DNA from: Pyruvatibacter sp. HU-CL02332
GTDB lineage: Bacteria; Pseudomonadota; Alphaproteobacteria; CGMCC-115125
Length of the DNA stretch: 64,000 nucleotides
Assembly (NCBI RefSeq): GCF_040362765.1
Contig: NZ_BAABWK010000002.1
Span: 868,001 to 932,000, forward strand
Direction: 5' to 3'
Shown here: piece by piece, positions 16,979-24,938 of the stretch
Position numbering within the stretch: the first letter of the stretch is position 1
Layout: each line of letters starts with the position of its first letter
Translations under genes and position numbers: made by a program
The notes under the pieces: generated by a model
Database searches by the model: none
What the model saw: the letters and a program-made list of their open reading frames with translations, nothing else
What the model was told of the DNA's origin: nothing

Positions 16979-17890
16979 ATGACGGGGCGAGACTTTTCAG
17001 ACATGGCTTCCAAAAAAAACAAGTCAGACAATGCGTCAGGTGAGAATGGAGCGGGCGCTGACATTCATCACGAAGATCAATTCGCCATCTGGCAGCCAAA
17101 TGGCTTCAAGCTGTCGGAAGTACCTGGCGATGCGTCGGTAGAGAGCCGTGAGTACACAGACATTCTAAAGTCCCTACAGGACGATCTGCGCGAACTACAG
17201 CTGGCCTTTCTCTATAACAAGCTCAAGGGCGTTATTGTTTTTGAAGGCTGGGATGCAGCTGGCAAGGGCGGCATCATCCGGCGCCTGACCAGCGTCATGG
17301 ACCCACGCGCAGTCCGTGTCTGGCCGATTTCGGCACCTGACCAACGCGAACGGGAAGAACATTATCTTCAGCGCTTCTGGCGGCGGCTGCCGCCCAATGG
17401 CGAGTTGGGCATCTTTGACCGCTCCTGGTACGGACGTGTGCTGGTGGAGCGCGTCGAGGACTTTGCTACCCGCGAAGAGTGGGGCCGCGCTTATGGAGAG
17501 ATAAACGCCTTTGAGGCGTCACTGGCCGCTGATGGCTTCCGCCTGGTGAAGATCTTTCTGCAGGTGGACCATGAGGAACAGGCTCAGCGTTTTCGCGACC
17601 GTCTCGATGATCCCCTCAAGAGGTGGAAGCTTACTCCTGAAGATTTGCGCAACAGAAGCCGCCGTGCGGCCTATGAAGAAGCCATTGAAGAAATGGTGCG
17701 GCGGACATCGGCACCGGATGCGCCCTGGCATGTGATCCCCGCCAACGACAAGAAATTTGCGCGGCTCGCTGCGATCTCCACCATCATCCGCACACTAGGG
17801 GCAGGCATTGAGTTCGAACCGCCCGCCCCGAACGAGGATTTTCTCGCCGAAGCTCACAAGGAGCTGGGGATTGAGCCGGATTCCAAATAG
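16979..17890 (+). CDS. ppk2: Polyphosphate kinase 2 family protein
   Basis: A 303-residue PPK2 enzyme, which moves phosphate between polyphosphate and nucleoside (di)phosphates. Walker A is GWDAAGKGGIIRR (about residues 90-102) and Walker B is FDRSWYGRVLVERVE (about 147-161); both are complete. The C-terminal RWKLTPEDL motif is present. Length and single-domain form fit class I PPK2. ATG 16979 is used; ATG 17003 is possible and would remove eight residues. The 20 residues after the start are a low-complexity Lys/Ser/Asn leader. Single-gene unit. Confidence 0.92.
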   Translation: MTGRDFSDMASKKNKSDNASGENGAGADIHHEDQFAIWQPNGFKLSEVPGDASVESREYTDILKSLQDDLRELQLAFLYNKLKGVIVFEGWDAAGKGGIIRRLTSVMDPRAVRVWPISAPDQREREEHYLQRFWRRLPPNGELGIFDRSWYGRVLVERVEDFATREEWGRAYGEINAFEASLAADGFRLVKIFLQVDHEEQAQRFRDRLDDPLKRWKLTPEDLRNRSRRAAYEEAIEEMVRRTSAPDAPWHVIPANDKKFARLAAISTIIRTLGAGIEFEPPAPNEDFLAEAHKELGIEPDSK

Positions 17891-18126
17891 CTAAAATTTT
17901 AGACAAGTGCCGTTTTGATTTTACCGACGCCCAAAACCCCGTCTTAGGCATGGCGCGCATTTGCACCATTGGAACTGCAGTTCGATCAAATTTGATCTAT
18001 TTGTTTTGCAACCTCACAAGACCCTCGCGCCTAGTCTCGCAGCATGATTAGAAGCAAAGCCCTCTAACGCTGCGGACCGGATGAACCGGTCCAGGCAAAA
18101 GACGGCGCAACCGAGGGGTCGGTTTG

Positions 18127-18540
18127 ATGCTTATTTTGAGAATTGCCTTCTGGATTGCCGTTGTCGCGGTTCTGCTACCGTCGGCACCAAGCATATCTTC
18201 TTCTGACGGCACAGCGCAGGCTGCGTCAGGCGTACCTGCTGGTGACGCAGAAGTGTTTGATGCCGGAGCGGCTGTTGATATGGCCATGAACACAGGCTCT
18301 GACGTTTTGAGCTTTTGTGAACGCAATGACGCTGTATGCGACACGGTCGCTGCTGGCGGATCACATGTTGCAAACCAACTCATCTACTACACCGGTGAAG
18401 CTGTAAGCTGGGCAGCGCAGGCCCTTATTGATGCCCGCGGCGCTGAGACCGGAACGCCTGGCGCGTTGCCCGCTGCGACCGCCACGCCCGCAGAAGTTAC
18501 TGCAGATGTCCCCGCGCCAATCCCCTCACAAGGCGCGTAG
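18127..18540 (+). CDS. DUF5330 domain-containing secreted protein
   Basis: A 137-residue exported protein. The N-terminus MLILRIAFWIAVVAVLLPS is a signal peptide or membrane anchor typical of DUF5330 proteins of alphaproteobacteria. The core has two cysteines (in SFCERNDAVCDT) six residues apart, followed by an amphipathic helix; the C-terminus is Ala/Pro/Thr-rich. Function unknown. It is followed by a string of three hairpins, the last a terminator. Confidence 0.78.
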   Translation: MLILRIAFWIAVVAVLLPSAPSISSSDGTAQAASGVPAGDAEVFDAGAAVDMAMNTGSDVLSFCERNDAVCDTVAAGGSHVANQLIYYTGEAVSWAAQALIDARGAETGTPGALPAATATPAEVTADVPAPIPSQGA

Positions 18541-18546
18541 GCAAAA

Positions 18547-18587
18547 CCCGGACCCATCCGGGAACCAGAAACAGCATTAGCTGTTTC
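18547..18587 (+). other. Two small hairpins downstream of the DUF5330 gene
   Basis: CCCGG-N6-CCGGG at 18547-18562 and GAAACAGC-ATTA-GCTGTTTC (perfect 8-bp arms) at 18568-18587. With the large terminator at 18611 they form a structured 3' region of about 140 bases; it could stabilise the mRNA or be a 3'-derived small RNA. Confidence 0.5.
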
Positions 18588-18610
18588 ACAAAAATAGCGA
18601 TCCTCTCAAG

Positions 18611-18683
18611 GGCGCGTATTGCACATCCCAAAGACCTTCCCCCCCAGGTCTTGTCCCCCAAGTGCAATACGCGCCATTTTTTT
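18611..18683 (+). terminator. Nested-stem rho-independent terminator
   Basis: A perfect 14-bp outer stem GGCGCGTATTGCAC / GTGCAATACGCGCC, within which a second hairpin (AAGACCT at 18631-18637 with AGGTCTT at 18646-18652) is enclosed. A run of seven T follows (after one A). Unusual only in the nested stem. Confidence 0.85.
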
Positions 18684-18791
18684 GCTTGTTTCCCACCAGT
18701 TGTCTCACCAGCCCCAACAGCCTATGTCTTTGAGGCAAGAGGGATGGCGCATCCAGCCATCACGCGATGCTGATCAAGGACGTGTCTGGCT

Positions 18792-19226
18792 GTGAGTATC
18801 AATGACCTGATTGACGACTTTTCCTACCTTGATGATTGGGAAGACCGGTATCGGTATGTGATCGAGCTTGGCAAAGACCTGACCCCTCTCCCTGATGCGG
18901 AACACTCGGACGCCAACAAGGTCAAGGGCTGTGTAAGTCAGGTCTGGCTTCAGACCCATGTTGCCAAGGGCGACAACGGCGAGCCGGTTCTGACCTTCAT
19001 TGGCGACAGCGACGCCCATATTGTGCGTGGGCTTATTGCGATTGTGCTGCGGCTGTATTCCGGGCGCCCGGCTTCTGAGATCGCCAGTACACCAGCGGAC
19101 CCGGTGTTTCAGCAAATCGGTCTTGATGAACATCTAAGCCCACAACGCTCAAATGGTCTGCACGCGATGGTCGGTCGGATCCAGGCCGATGCCGCTGCAG
19201 CATTGGCTGACGCCGGGGTCGCCTAG
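18792..19226 (+). CDS. sufE: SufE family sulfur-transfer protein
   Basis: A 144-residue SufE protein, which accepts persulfide sulfur from a cysteine desulfurase (SufS type) for Fe-S cluster building. The acceptor cysteine is Cys47 in VKGCVSQVWL, preceded by the usual DFSYLDDWEDRYRYVIELGK. The start is GTG 18792. It is followed after one base by a DUF4345-like membrane protein gene, so the two are likely cotranscribed; the rest of the suf operon is not here. Confidence 0.93.
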   Translation: MSINDLIDDFSYLDDWEDRYRYVIELGKDLTPLPDAEHSDANKVKGCVSQVWLQTHVAKGDNGEPVLTFIGDSDAHIVRGLIAIVLRLYSGRPASEIASTPADPVFQQIGLDEHLSPQRSNGLHAMVGRIQADAAAALADAGVA

Positions 19227-19227
19227 C

Positions 19228-19590
19228 ATGGGTCTTTATATCCTGCCTTACATTGGCGGCGTCATCGGGCTTGGGCTTGGGCTGTTCGCCATTTTTCGTC
19301 CCTACGGAGCGGCAAAGCTTGTCGGGATCAAGATTGACGAGGCATTGCCACATTCGATTTCCGAAGTACGTGCCACCTATGGCGGCGTGTTTGCCGGTGG
19401 GCATGCGTTTGCCCTTGTGACCGGCAGCGACGCGGCCTTTATGACGCTCGCCTGCGGCTGGGGGTTGACCGGGATTGTGCGACTTGTGTCGATGGTGATT
19501 GATCGCGCGGCCAATGGAGCCAATTACGGTGGCACCGCCTTTGAGCTCGTCATGGCTGCCCTCCTTGCAGCGCCATTCGTGATTGGCTGA
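19228..19590 (+). CDS. Small membrane protein, DUF4345-like
   Basis: A 120-residue protein with four hydrophobic segments (about 3-24, 51-70, 73-92, 100-118) and the motif EVRATYGGVFAGGHAFA that resembles DUF4345. Start ATG 19228 is one base after the sufE stop; function unknown. The open frame extends upstream into sufE but that part is antisense-like noise. Confidence 0.72.
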   Translation: MGLYILPYIGGVIGLGLGLFAIFRPYGAAKLVGIKIDEALPHSISEVRATYGGVFAGGHAFALVTGSDAAFMTLACGWGLTGIVRLVSMVIDRAANGANYGGTAFELVMAALLAAPFVIG

Positions 19591-19594
19591 CCAG

Positions 19595-20515
19595 TCACGC
19601 CTTTGTTTCTGGCGGCTCTTCCATCTTAGGTGTTTCCAGCGCATGCCATACGTAGCTGGACCTCCTTCGCCCAGCGGATGAACCATTGAAGCCGTAATGG
19701 TCAGCCAGACGCTCCAGAGCGATGGCCAGGACAACTTTGCCTGAGCGTTGCGGCCACCCCATGCGTCGCTCGGCATCCTCCAGACCGCTCAGGTAACAGC
19801 ACACGTCCACCAGCGGTTCTGCGAGGCCGGGCCCGACCGCATCCAATGCCTTGTAGAAGCGCTGGCGTGCCGCCAATGCTTTTTCGCTGACATTCAGACC
19901 GTCATTCGCGTTGCGGCGATTGCCATCCAGCTGGACGGACCAGTCCGCGGTCACGCGCTGGGTCATCTGGGCGCTGGTGAAGTCGGCGCGCAGTTTTTCG
20001 CCGGCTTCAAACTGGGTTTGTGACACAAGTGCCTTGCCGTTACTCCCTTTGCGGCGGCGCAGCCATCCAAGCGGCGTTTCCGCCAGGTTGACGCGCATAG
20101 GCGTCAGCGCGGTTTTTGTGCCGTCCCCTCGCCCGTCAATCATCCGGGTGCCTTCGAGTTGGTGCTGCGCGCGAAAGGGGTCAACGGTCGCCGCGTCCCG
20201 GGTGACACGGGCGCGGCCGAGATCCGTAAGGGTGAAGTCATCGCCGTTCGCTGCAATCAATCCTTCGCGTTCGAAGGCGTGGACGATGCGTGCATCAACG
20301 CGGGTGCGCGGGGTGCCGCCGCGCGATCTCCCCGAGCGCACGGCGTAACGGTTCGCCTGGGGAACCGGAACAAGCAGGGTGCCCGGCGACACAAGGCGCG
20401 GCAGAATGCGGCGCGCCTCTCGGTCAAGCTCGCCTTTCGCGATGGCTACCGGTTTTGTGGGCACAGGGGCCGCTGATGGCGGTGTGATCCATTTGGAGGG
20501 AGGTGTTTTTTGCAT
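19595..20515 (-). CDS. DUF6456 domain-containing protein
   Basis: A 306-residue protein of the alphaproteobacterial DUF6456 family. The N-terminal half reads like a winged-helix region (VDARIVHAFEREGLIAANGDDFTLTDLGRARV) and the C-terminal half is the DUF6456 domain (LGWLRRRKGSNGKALVS, FEAGEKLRADF, QMTQRVTADWS, GWPQRSGKVVLAIALERLADHYG), probably also DNA-binding. Start ATG 20515 is taken; it is four bases after the stop of the DnaA-like HTH gene, so the pair forms an operon. This two-gene order is widely kept in the class, which points to a joint regulatory job, but the targets are unknown. Confidence 0.82.
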   Translation of the reverse strand: MQKTPPSKWITPPSAAPVPTKPVAIAKGELDREARRILPRLVSPGTLLVPVPQANRYAVRSGRSRGGTPRTRVDARIVHAFEREGLIAANGDDFTLTDLGRARVTRDAATVDPFRAQHQLEGTRMIDGRGDGTKTALTPMRVNLAETPLGWLRRRKGSNGKALVSQTQFEAGEKLRADFTSAQMTQRVTADWSVQLDGNRRNANDGLNVSEKALAARQRFYKALDAVGPGLAEPLVDVCCYLSGLEDAERRMGWPQRSGKVVLAIALERLADHYGFNGSSAGRRRSSYVWHALETPKMEEPPETKA

Positions 20516-20519
20516 TGCC

Positions 20520-20894
20520 CTAAACCTCCTTGCCGGTGGCCGCACGAAGTTGCCACTCCAGGCGCGACAACAACTGGTCAAACACCACATCATCCCGAGC
20601 CCATTCGACCTGGCGGCAAGCATGGGAGACGGTGGACCTGTCGCGGCCAAAATCGTCGCCAACGCTTGTGAGGGTGACCCCGAAGACCACATGGGTGAGG
20701 TACATGGCGACCTGGCGGGCATGACACGCAGCAGAAGATCCGCGCTGGGCGGAAACTAGTTCATCCACAGAAACATTGAACTGACGAGACACAAATGCTC
20801 GCACAAGTTGTGACAACTGCCTACTTTGCGACTTATACGTACTGAGTCTCGGCTCTGAGGCTGTTGGCCTTCTCGCGTCAATTACGTTCGGCAT
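20520..20894 (-). CDS. DnaA C-terminal-like helix-turn-helix protein
   Basis: A 124-residue protein whose second half matches DnaA domain IV, the DnaA-box-binding domain: ARQVAMYLTHVVFGVTLTSVG followed by FGRDRSTVSHACRQVE, where DnaA itself has GGRDHTTVLHAC. The AAA+ ATPase part is absent, so it cannot act as an initiator; it could bind DnaA-box-like DNA. It leads the operon with DUF6456 and is divergent from an XRE regulator. Two inverted repeats lie in the shared intergenic region. Confidence 0.85.
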   Translation of the reverse strand: MPNVIDARRPTASEPRLSTYKSQSRQLSQLVRAFVSRQFNVSVDELVSAQRGSSAACHARQVAMYLTHVVFGVTLTSVGDDFGRDRSTVSHACRQVEWARDDVVFDQLLSRLEWQLRAATGKEV

Positions 20895-20929
20895 TGAGGT
20901 TTTCCCCGCTATCCTATAGGAACATAATA

Positions 20930-20944
20930 CGAACTTACTGTTCG
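20930..20944. promoter_or_regulatory. Inverted repeat in divergent promoter region (candidate operator)
   Basis: CGAAC-TTACT-GTTCG: 5-base arms, 5-base spacer, in an AT-rich 168-base region between the DnaA-like and XRE genes. Confidence 0.45.
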
Positions 20945-20956
20945 ATTTGCGATATT

Positions 20957-20973
20957 TTTACGTATTGCGTAAA
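20957..20973. promoter_or_regulatory. Inverted repeat in divergent promoter region (candidate operator)
   Basis: TTTACG-TATTG-CGTAAA: perfect 6-base arms around a 5-base spacer, 13 bases from the other inverted repeat. Same spacer length, different arms, so possibly sites for two different regulators encoded on either side. Confidence 0.5.
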
Positions 20974-21062
20974 CACCGGGGATAGATTTTTTGGCAATCG
21001 ACTGAAAAAAGTCAGGTTGCAATCGGTATTAGAAGCTCCGCGGCAGCTTCGGAGGCAGAGCA

Positions 21063-21659
21063 ATGATCAGGGGGCAGGCAATGCAGACACGTATTCGGCA
21101 CTACCGGAAACTGCGCGGGCTGACCCTGCAGCAGCTGGCCGACAAGGTGGAAACGACGCCTCAGACCATTTCCCGGCTGGAAACCGGCAATATGACGGTC
21201 TCCATTGACTGGCTGGAGCGATTTGCCGGTGTCTTTGATGTCCAGGTGCGTGATCTGATATCCGGCACCCAGGGCCGCGAAATTGACCTTATGGGTACAT
21301 TGGCCGGCGACGGCGCGGCACTGACAGCAACGGAAGCTGACCTGCCCGGCTTTGCGGTGGATATCCCCGCCGACCGCCCCGTCGCCGTGTGGCTGTCGGG
21401 CAGGGTCGGTCCCTATGAGGCGGGAGATCTGTTGATCGGCAACCGGCTTGAGGGAGCAGACCTTGCCGCTGCCCATGCTCAGGACTGCCTTGTCCCCGGA
21501 GACAACAACACACTGTATCTGCGCCGTGTGGCGCGGGAGGACAGTGGATTGTTCACCCTGATGCCGCTTGATGCGGGGGGCGATGTGCGCTTTGGCGCGG
21601 AGCTCGACTGGGCCGCGCGCATTGTCATGCGCATTCAGTATTTCAGGAAGCCGCGCTAG
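21063..21659 (+). CDS. XRE-family transcriptional regulator with LexA/S24-like C-terminal domain
   Basis: A 198-residue regulator. The N-terminal Cro/CI-type HTH (about residues 8-65) reads RIRHYRKLRGLTLQQLADKV then TTPQTISRLETGNMTVS. The C-terminal half (GRVGPYEAGDLLIG, then DCLVPGDNNTLYLRRV) looks like the beta-rich S24 fold found in CI/LexA-like repressors, with no obvious Ser-Lys catalytic pair. ATG 21063 has GGAGG seven bases upstream; ATG 21081 is possible. It is divergent from the DnaA-like gene and may control it or itself through the palindromes between. Confidence 0.82.
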   Translation: MIRGQAMQTRIRHYRKLRGLTLQQLADKVETTPQTISRLETGNMTVSIDWLERFAGVFDVQVRDLISGTQGREIDLMGTLAGDGAALTATEADLPGFAVDIPADRPVAVWLSGRVGPYEAGDLLIGNRLEGADLAAAHAQDCLVPGDNNTLYLRRVAREDSGLFTLMPLDAGGDVRFGAELDWAARIVMRIQYFRKPR

Positions 21660-23701
21660 TTGGCTTCCATGGTCTCTTCGCGGGACTGATCATCCAGCGC
21701 CTCAGCGATGCAAACACCCGACCAGCGGCCACCATTTGTGACTTGATCCGGCGACAGGCCCCAGCTGCCGCGAAACACTACATCACCCTCAAGCGTCAGG
21801 CGCGCGCCGCCGGAACTGATTTCTGATACCCACACACCGCGCAGCTGAGTGTTCCGTATACGGCCAAACAAAAAGCCGGGCTGTACACCGGGAACCCGGC
21901 CATATGACCCGGTCACCGTCTCATCGTCATGTTGCACAGTCACAAGACGGCCAAACTCTGTCCGCCAGATGCCGGTCCACCCGTTGCAGTGTTGCGGTTC
22001 AGGCTTGGTGACGCGCAGTGGCGTTGCCGCCAGAAGCGCGCCCCCTTCCGCAGCACCGGCATAGACTGCAGCGGTGTAAAGCCCCTCAGGTGGGGCGCGG
22101 AACAGCAGGCGGGATTTGGGATCGTTTGATGTTTCGGCCTGCTCAACGGTGTCAGCAAGCAGATCCACCGATATGGAAATTGCACCATCGGCCTCATCCA
22201 ACGGCACGAGGGCCACATGACCACCGTTGGCGAGGCACCGGTTGTTGCGTATTTCCAGATCAAGCTCTATCGCGCTGCCCTGCTGGTAGGCCGCACGCGT
22301 CAATGAAATGCCAGGCACCGGTTCAGCTGATACACCGGCGTCACTCAGCACCGCAGGGCTGATCGCCACTTCCTCTTCAAGGGTTTTGATCAACTCAAGT
22401 CTTGGCTCCAGCACTGGCTCGCCAACCAATAGGGCTGCCCGCTGTGTGCCCTGATCAATCGCCTCCTGCGCGCTACACCCGCTGCGCACGGAGCAAGTGG
22501 CCGACGCGTTGATTGCCCGGCGCAACTGAAAGAGGGTTCGCGTCAGCTGAGGGTCAACGCCGGGGCAGGATGCGGCAGGGGTCGCACTCACCTTCGCACC
22601 CACACCGGCAGACTTGGTCCGTTCAAGGCGCATGAGAGATTTTATCGCAGTTTCCAGACGGTCCGCTGCACGCTCCCATGCTGCAGGCTGGGACACACGC
22701 TTCTCCAGCCGCAGATTGCCCAGCGCATCACGCATGCCAGCAAGTGCCAGGCGGAGCGAGACGCGTCGCCAGCGAGGTGGACGTCCTTCCCCTGAAACTG
22801 GCTTGATCAGATTTTTTTCAATGTTGGCCAGACTGGTAGCCAGCTCCTGTGTCCGCTTCGGATCAAGACCCGTCGTATCGAAGACCAATGCAAGGCGCGA
22901 CAGGGCTTCAAGGCCGGACATGGTAACTGACCCGGATGCCCTCGTCGGCGTTTGGGTGAGGTCAGACGGCACGGCTGTGACCACGGTTTGAGATGTTTCA
23001 CCAACGGCTGCGCTCAAAATGCCTTCCGCAAATGCAGCACCTTCGAGCAGGGCGTGTCGTGCCTTGCAGTCAGCGCCGGGGCACGCCATGGCCGAACAGG
23101 TAAGTGCTTCGGTCTCCAACGCCCGTGTCGTCGCGCGGATGGGGGACAGGATGCTATCAAGGTCCACTGTCGGGTTGCCACCAATGACCGAGCAGGCTGG
23201 TGATGTTGGCGTGACCACGCGGTGAGCCGCACTGCAGATATTTTCCGTCAGACACGCGGAAGCCGCGCGGGCCGCCGCCTGCGCCAGCAGCTCAACGCCC
23301 ATTGCTATCTGGTTCGAGCGGTCCGCCGCCTCCACCTGTGCCAGTGCGGTTTGCTGGTGCGTCCAGATTGTTGATCCGCTGTCCAGACGTGCCGGGCCCG
23401 GCCACCTCAATGTAGATGGGTCTGTCTGTAAGCGGCTGGCATCCTGTGCCGCCTGTGCCTTGTTTTTGAGTTCTGTTGCCTTGTCTGCCAGATCGCGGGC
23501 GAGCGACCTGCTGATCTCACATACGGGACAAGGCGGGCTGGAGTGAGCTGCATCGCCGTTCTGCGCTGCACCGGCAGCGGGGTGCAGAGTGAGTACCCCG
23601 CTCATACCAACCGCGACCACTAAGAGGTTTCGGCGCAATGGCACGCGAAATGACCGCAAAAAGCGTCTGCTGGACCGAATCAGGGTTGGGATGCGCTGCA
23701 T
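21656..23701 (-). CDS. Large secreted cysteine-rich protein of unknown function
   Basis: A 681-residue protein with an Arg-rich N-terminus and hydrophobic stretch (NLLVVAVGMSGVLTLHPAAGAAQ), a signal peptide or anchor. The mature part has a CPVC motif near residue 58, many paired cysteines (for example CSAMACPGADC and CSVRSGC), long helical regions, a beta-rich domain, and a C-terminal module of about 100 residues with repeated Gly-x-Trp/Gly-x-Tyr strands (GWTGIWRTEFGRLVTV, GSYGRVPG, RGVWVSE, RGSWGLS) resembling a small beta-barrel. I do not recognise the full protein. ATG 23701 gives a sensible signal; an upstream ATG (23776) would overlap the divergent gene's control region. Confidence 0.72.
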   Translation of the reverse strand: MQRIPTLIRSSRRFLRSFRVPLRRNLLVVAVGMSGVLTLHPAAGAAQNGDAAHSSPPCPVCEISRSLARDLADKATELKNKAQAAQDASRLQTDPSTLRWPGPARLDSGSTIWTHQQTALAQVEAADRSNQIAMGVELLAQAAARAASACLTENICSAAHRVVTPTSPACSVIGGNPTVDLDSILSPIRATTRALETEALTCSAMACPGADCKARHALLEGAAFAEGILSAAVGETSQTVVTAVPSDLTQTPTRASGSVTMSGLEALSRLALVFDTTGLDPKRTQELATSLANIEKNLIKPVSGEGRPPRWRRVSLRLALAGMRDALGNLRLEKRVSQPAAWERAADRLETAIKSLMRLERTKSAGVGAKVSATPAASCPGVDPQLTRTLFQLRRAINASATCSVRSGCSAQEAIDQGTQRAALLVGEPVLEPRLELIKTLEEEVAISPAVLSDAGVSAEPVPGISLTRAAYQQGSAIELDLEIRNNRCLANGGHVALVPLDEADGAISISVDLLADTVEQAETSNDPKSRLLFRAPPEGLYTAAVYAGAAEGGALLAATPLRVTKPEPQHCNGWTGIWRTEFGRLVTVQHDDETVTGSYGRVPGVQPGFLFGRIRNTQLRGVWVSEISSGGARLTLEGDVVFRGSWGLSPDQVTNGGRWSGVCIAEALDDQSREETMEAN

Positions 23702-23791
23702 TCTTCTTATATTGCAGAGCAACATAGCCTTTGTGTATGGTTCGCCGACCGATTGCAGCTGACACATTGTCAGCACCAGAAAGGTATTCTC

Positions 23792-24550
23792 ATGGCTACA
23801 GCCCGAAAAAGCGCCCCAAAGTCCAAAGCGCGGACTAAAACAGCTGCCCGCAAAACAGCGGCCAAGAAGCCAACTGCGCGGAAAACCGCGGCAAAAACAG
23901 CTTCCAAGACAGCATCAAAGAAGACAGCAGCGCCCAAGGCTGAAGCCAAGCCTTCAAAGCCACGCGCGATTGCCCAGCCGGTTATTCGCCGAATCTGGCC
24001 GCTGGAGGCGGACGCCCTGCGCCGCCATTTGTGCCGCCTCGACCGCGAAGACCGCACCTTGCGGTTTGGCCGTCCGGTCACAAACCGCTTCATCCAGACC
24101 TATGTGGATCGGATCGACTGGTTCCGCGACATCGTGATTGGTGCGGTTGTGGACGGCGAAGTGACAGCGTCGGGTATTCTCACGCCGATCGGATGGCGTC
24201 TGCCGCTCGAAGGTTCAGCTGCGGTGGCCGTTGAAAGCAACATGCAGGGCTACGGTCTTGGCTCTGAGCTTACAAAGCGGATGCTGACGATTGGCCGTAA
24301 TCGCTTCATGAGCCGGATTTACATGCTGTGCCTCGTCAAGAACGAGCGCATGTACCGGATTGCTGAAAAGTTTGGTGGTGAGGTTGATCGGTTCCGTGAC
24401 GAGACTGTGGAGGCGCAGTTCGACCTGTCACGCCCAACTGTTTCTACGGTGACCACGGAAGCTGTATCCGAAGGTCTTGCCCTGGGACGCACGGTTGTTG
24501 GCAAGGTGCCGGTCATCGGTGCATTGGCAAACGGCACCCACGCGGCGTAA
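23792..24550 (+). CDS. GNAT N-acetyltransferase with histone-H1-like N-terminal tail
   Basis: A 252-residue protein. Residues 1-55 are a Lys/Ala/Thr/Ser-rich tail of AAKK/KTA-type repeats as in bacterial histone-H1-like proteins. Residues about 65-200 form a GNAT acetyltransferase (RRIWPLEADALRRHL, then VAVESNMQGYGLGSELTKRML, whose QGYGLGSEL is the acetyl-CoA pyrophosphate loop Q/R-x-x-G-x-G/A). The last 40 residues are a hydrophobic, Gly-rich tail. The start has AAAGG upstream. The GNAT part resembles those often attached to acetyl-CoA synthetase-like proteins; here the partner is a DNA- or polyanion-binding tail. Substrate unknown. Confidence 0.8.
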   Translation: MATARKSAPKSKARTKTAARKTAAKKPTARKTAAKTASKTASKKTAAPKAEAKPSKPRAIAQPVIRRIWPLEADALRRHLCRLDREDRTLRFGRPVTNRFIQTYVDRIDWFRDIVIGAVVDGEVTASGILTPIGWRLPLEGSAAVAVESNMQGYGLGSELTKRMLTIGRNRFMSRIYMLCLVKNERMYRIAEKFGGEVDRFRDETVEAQFDLSRPTVSTVTTEAVSEGLALGRTVVGKVPVIGALANGTHAA

Positions 24551-24591
24551 CCCGCGACCACAATCTGACGAAGTTTATAGCGGGCGGACCC

Positions 24592-24918
24592 TCAGGGTTT
24601 GCCCGCAAATCGTTCCGGGCGCAGCACCTGTGCTTCACTGACGGAGACGATGCCGGGATAGCGTTCAAAGAGCTTGCTGATTTTCGTAAGCACTTCGTCA
24701 GCGCCCTTATCGTCGGTGATGGCGATGACCACGATATGATCTTCAGCCCCGGTCAGTTGATCTTCCTGCCAGACACCAGATGTCCCTGCCCCGCCCACTG
24801 TCTTGAGCGCTGTCCAGCCGGTGACACCGACTGTCTCGAAGACGCGCGCGAACACTCTTAGATGGGCCTTGGCGATTGCCAGTTCGATGCGTTTGCACGT
24901 GGTTGTTTCTATAGCCAT
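24592..24918 (-). CDS. sbtB: PII-like protein, SbtB type
   Basis: A 108-residue ferredoxin-like-fold protein of the PII superfamily (KRIELAIAKAHLRVFARVFE, a short T-loop around GAGTSGVWQED, then HIVVIAITDDKGADEVLTKI). It lacks the Tyr51 uridylylation site of GlnB/GlnK. It lies 20 bases downstream of an SbtA-like transporter gene, the arrangement of cyanobacterial SbtA/SbtB, where SbtB binds adenine nucleotides including cAMP and controls bicarbonate uptake. Identity as SbtB rests mainly on this context. Confidence 0.8.
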   Translation of the reverse strand: MAIETTTCKRIELAIAKAHLRVFARVFETVGVTGWTALKTVGGAGTSGVWQEDQLTGAEDHIVVIAITDDKGADEVLTKISKLFERYPGIVSVSEAQVLRPERFAGKP

Positions 24919-24938
24919 TGGGTTGTGCCTTGCATGGG

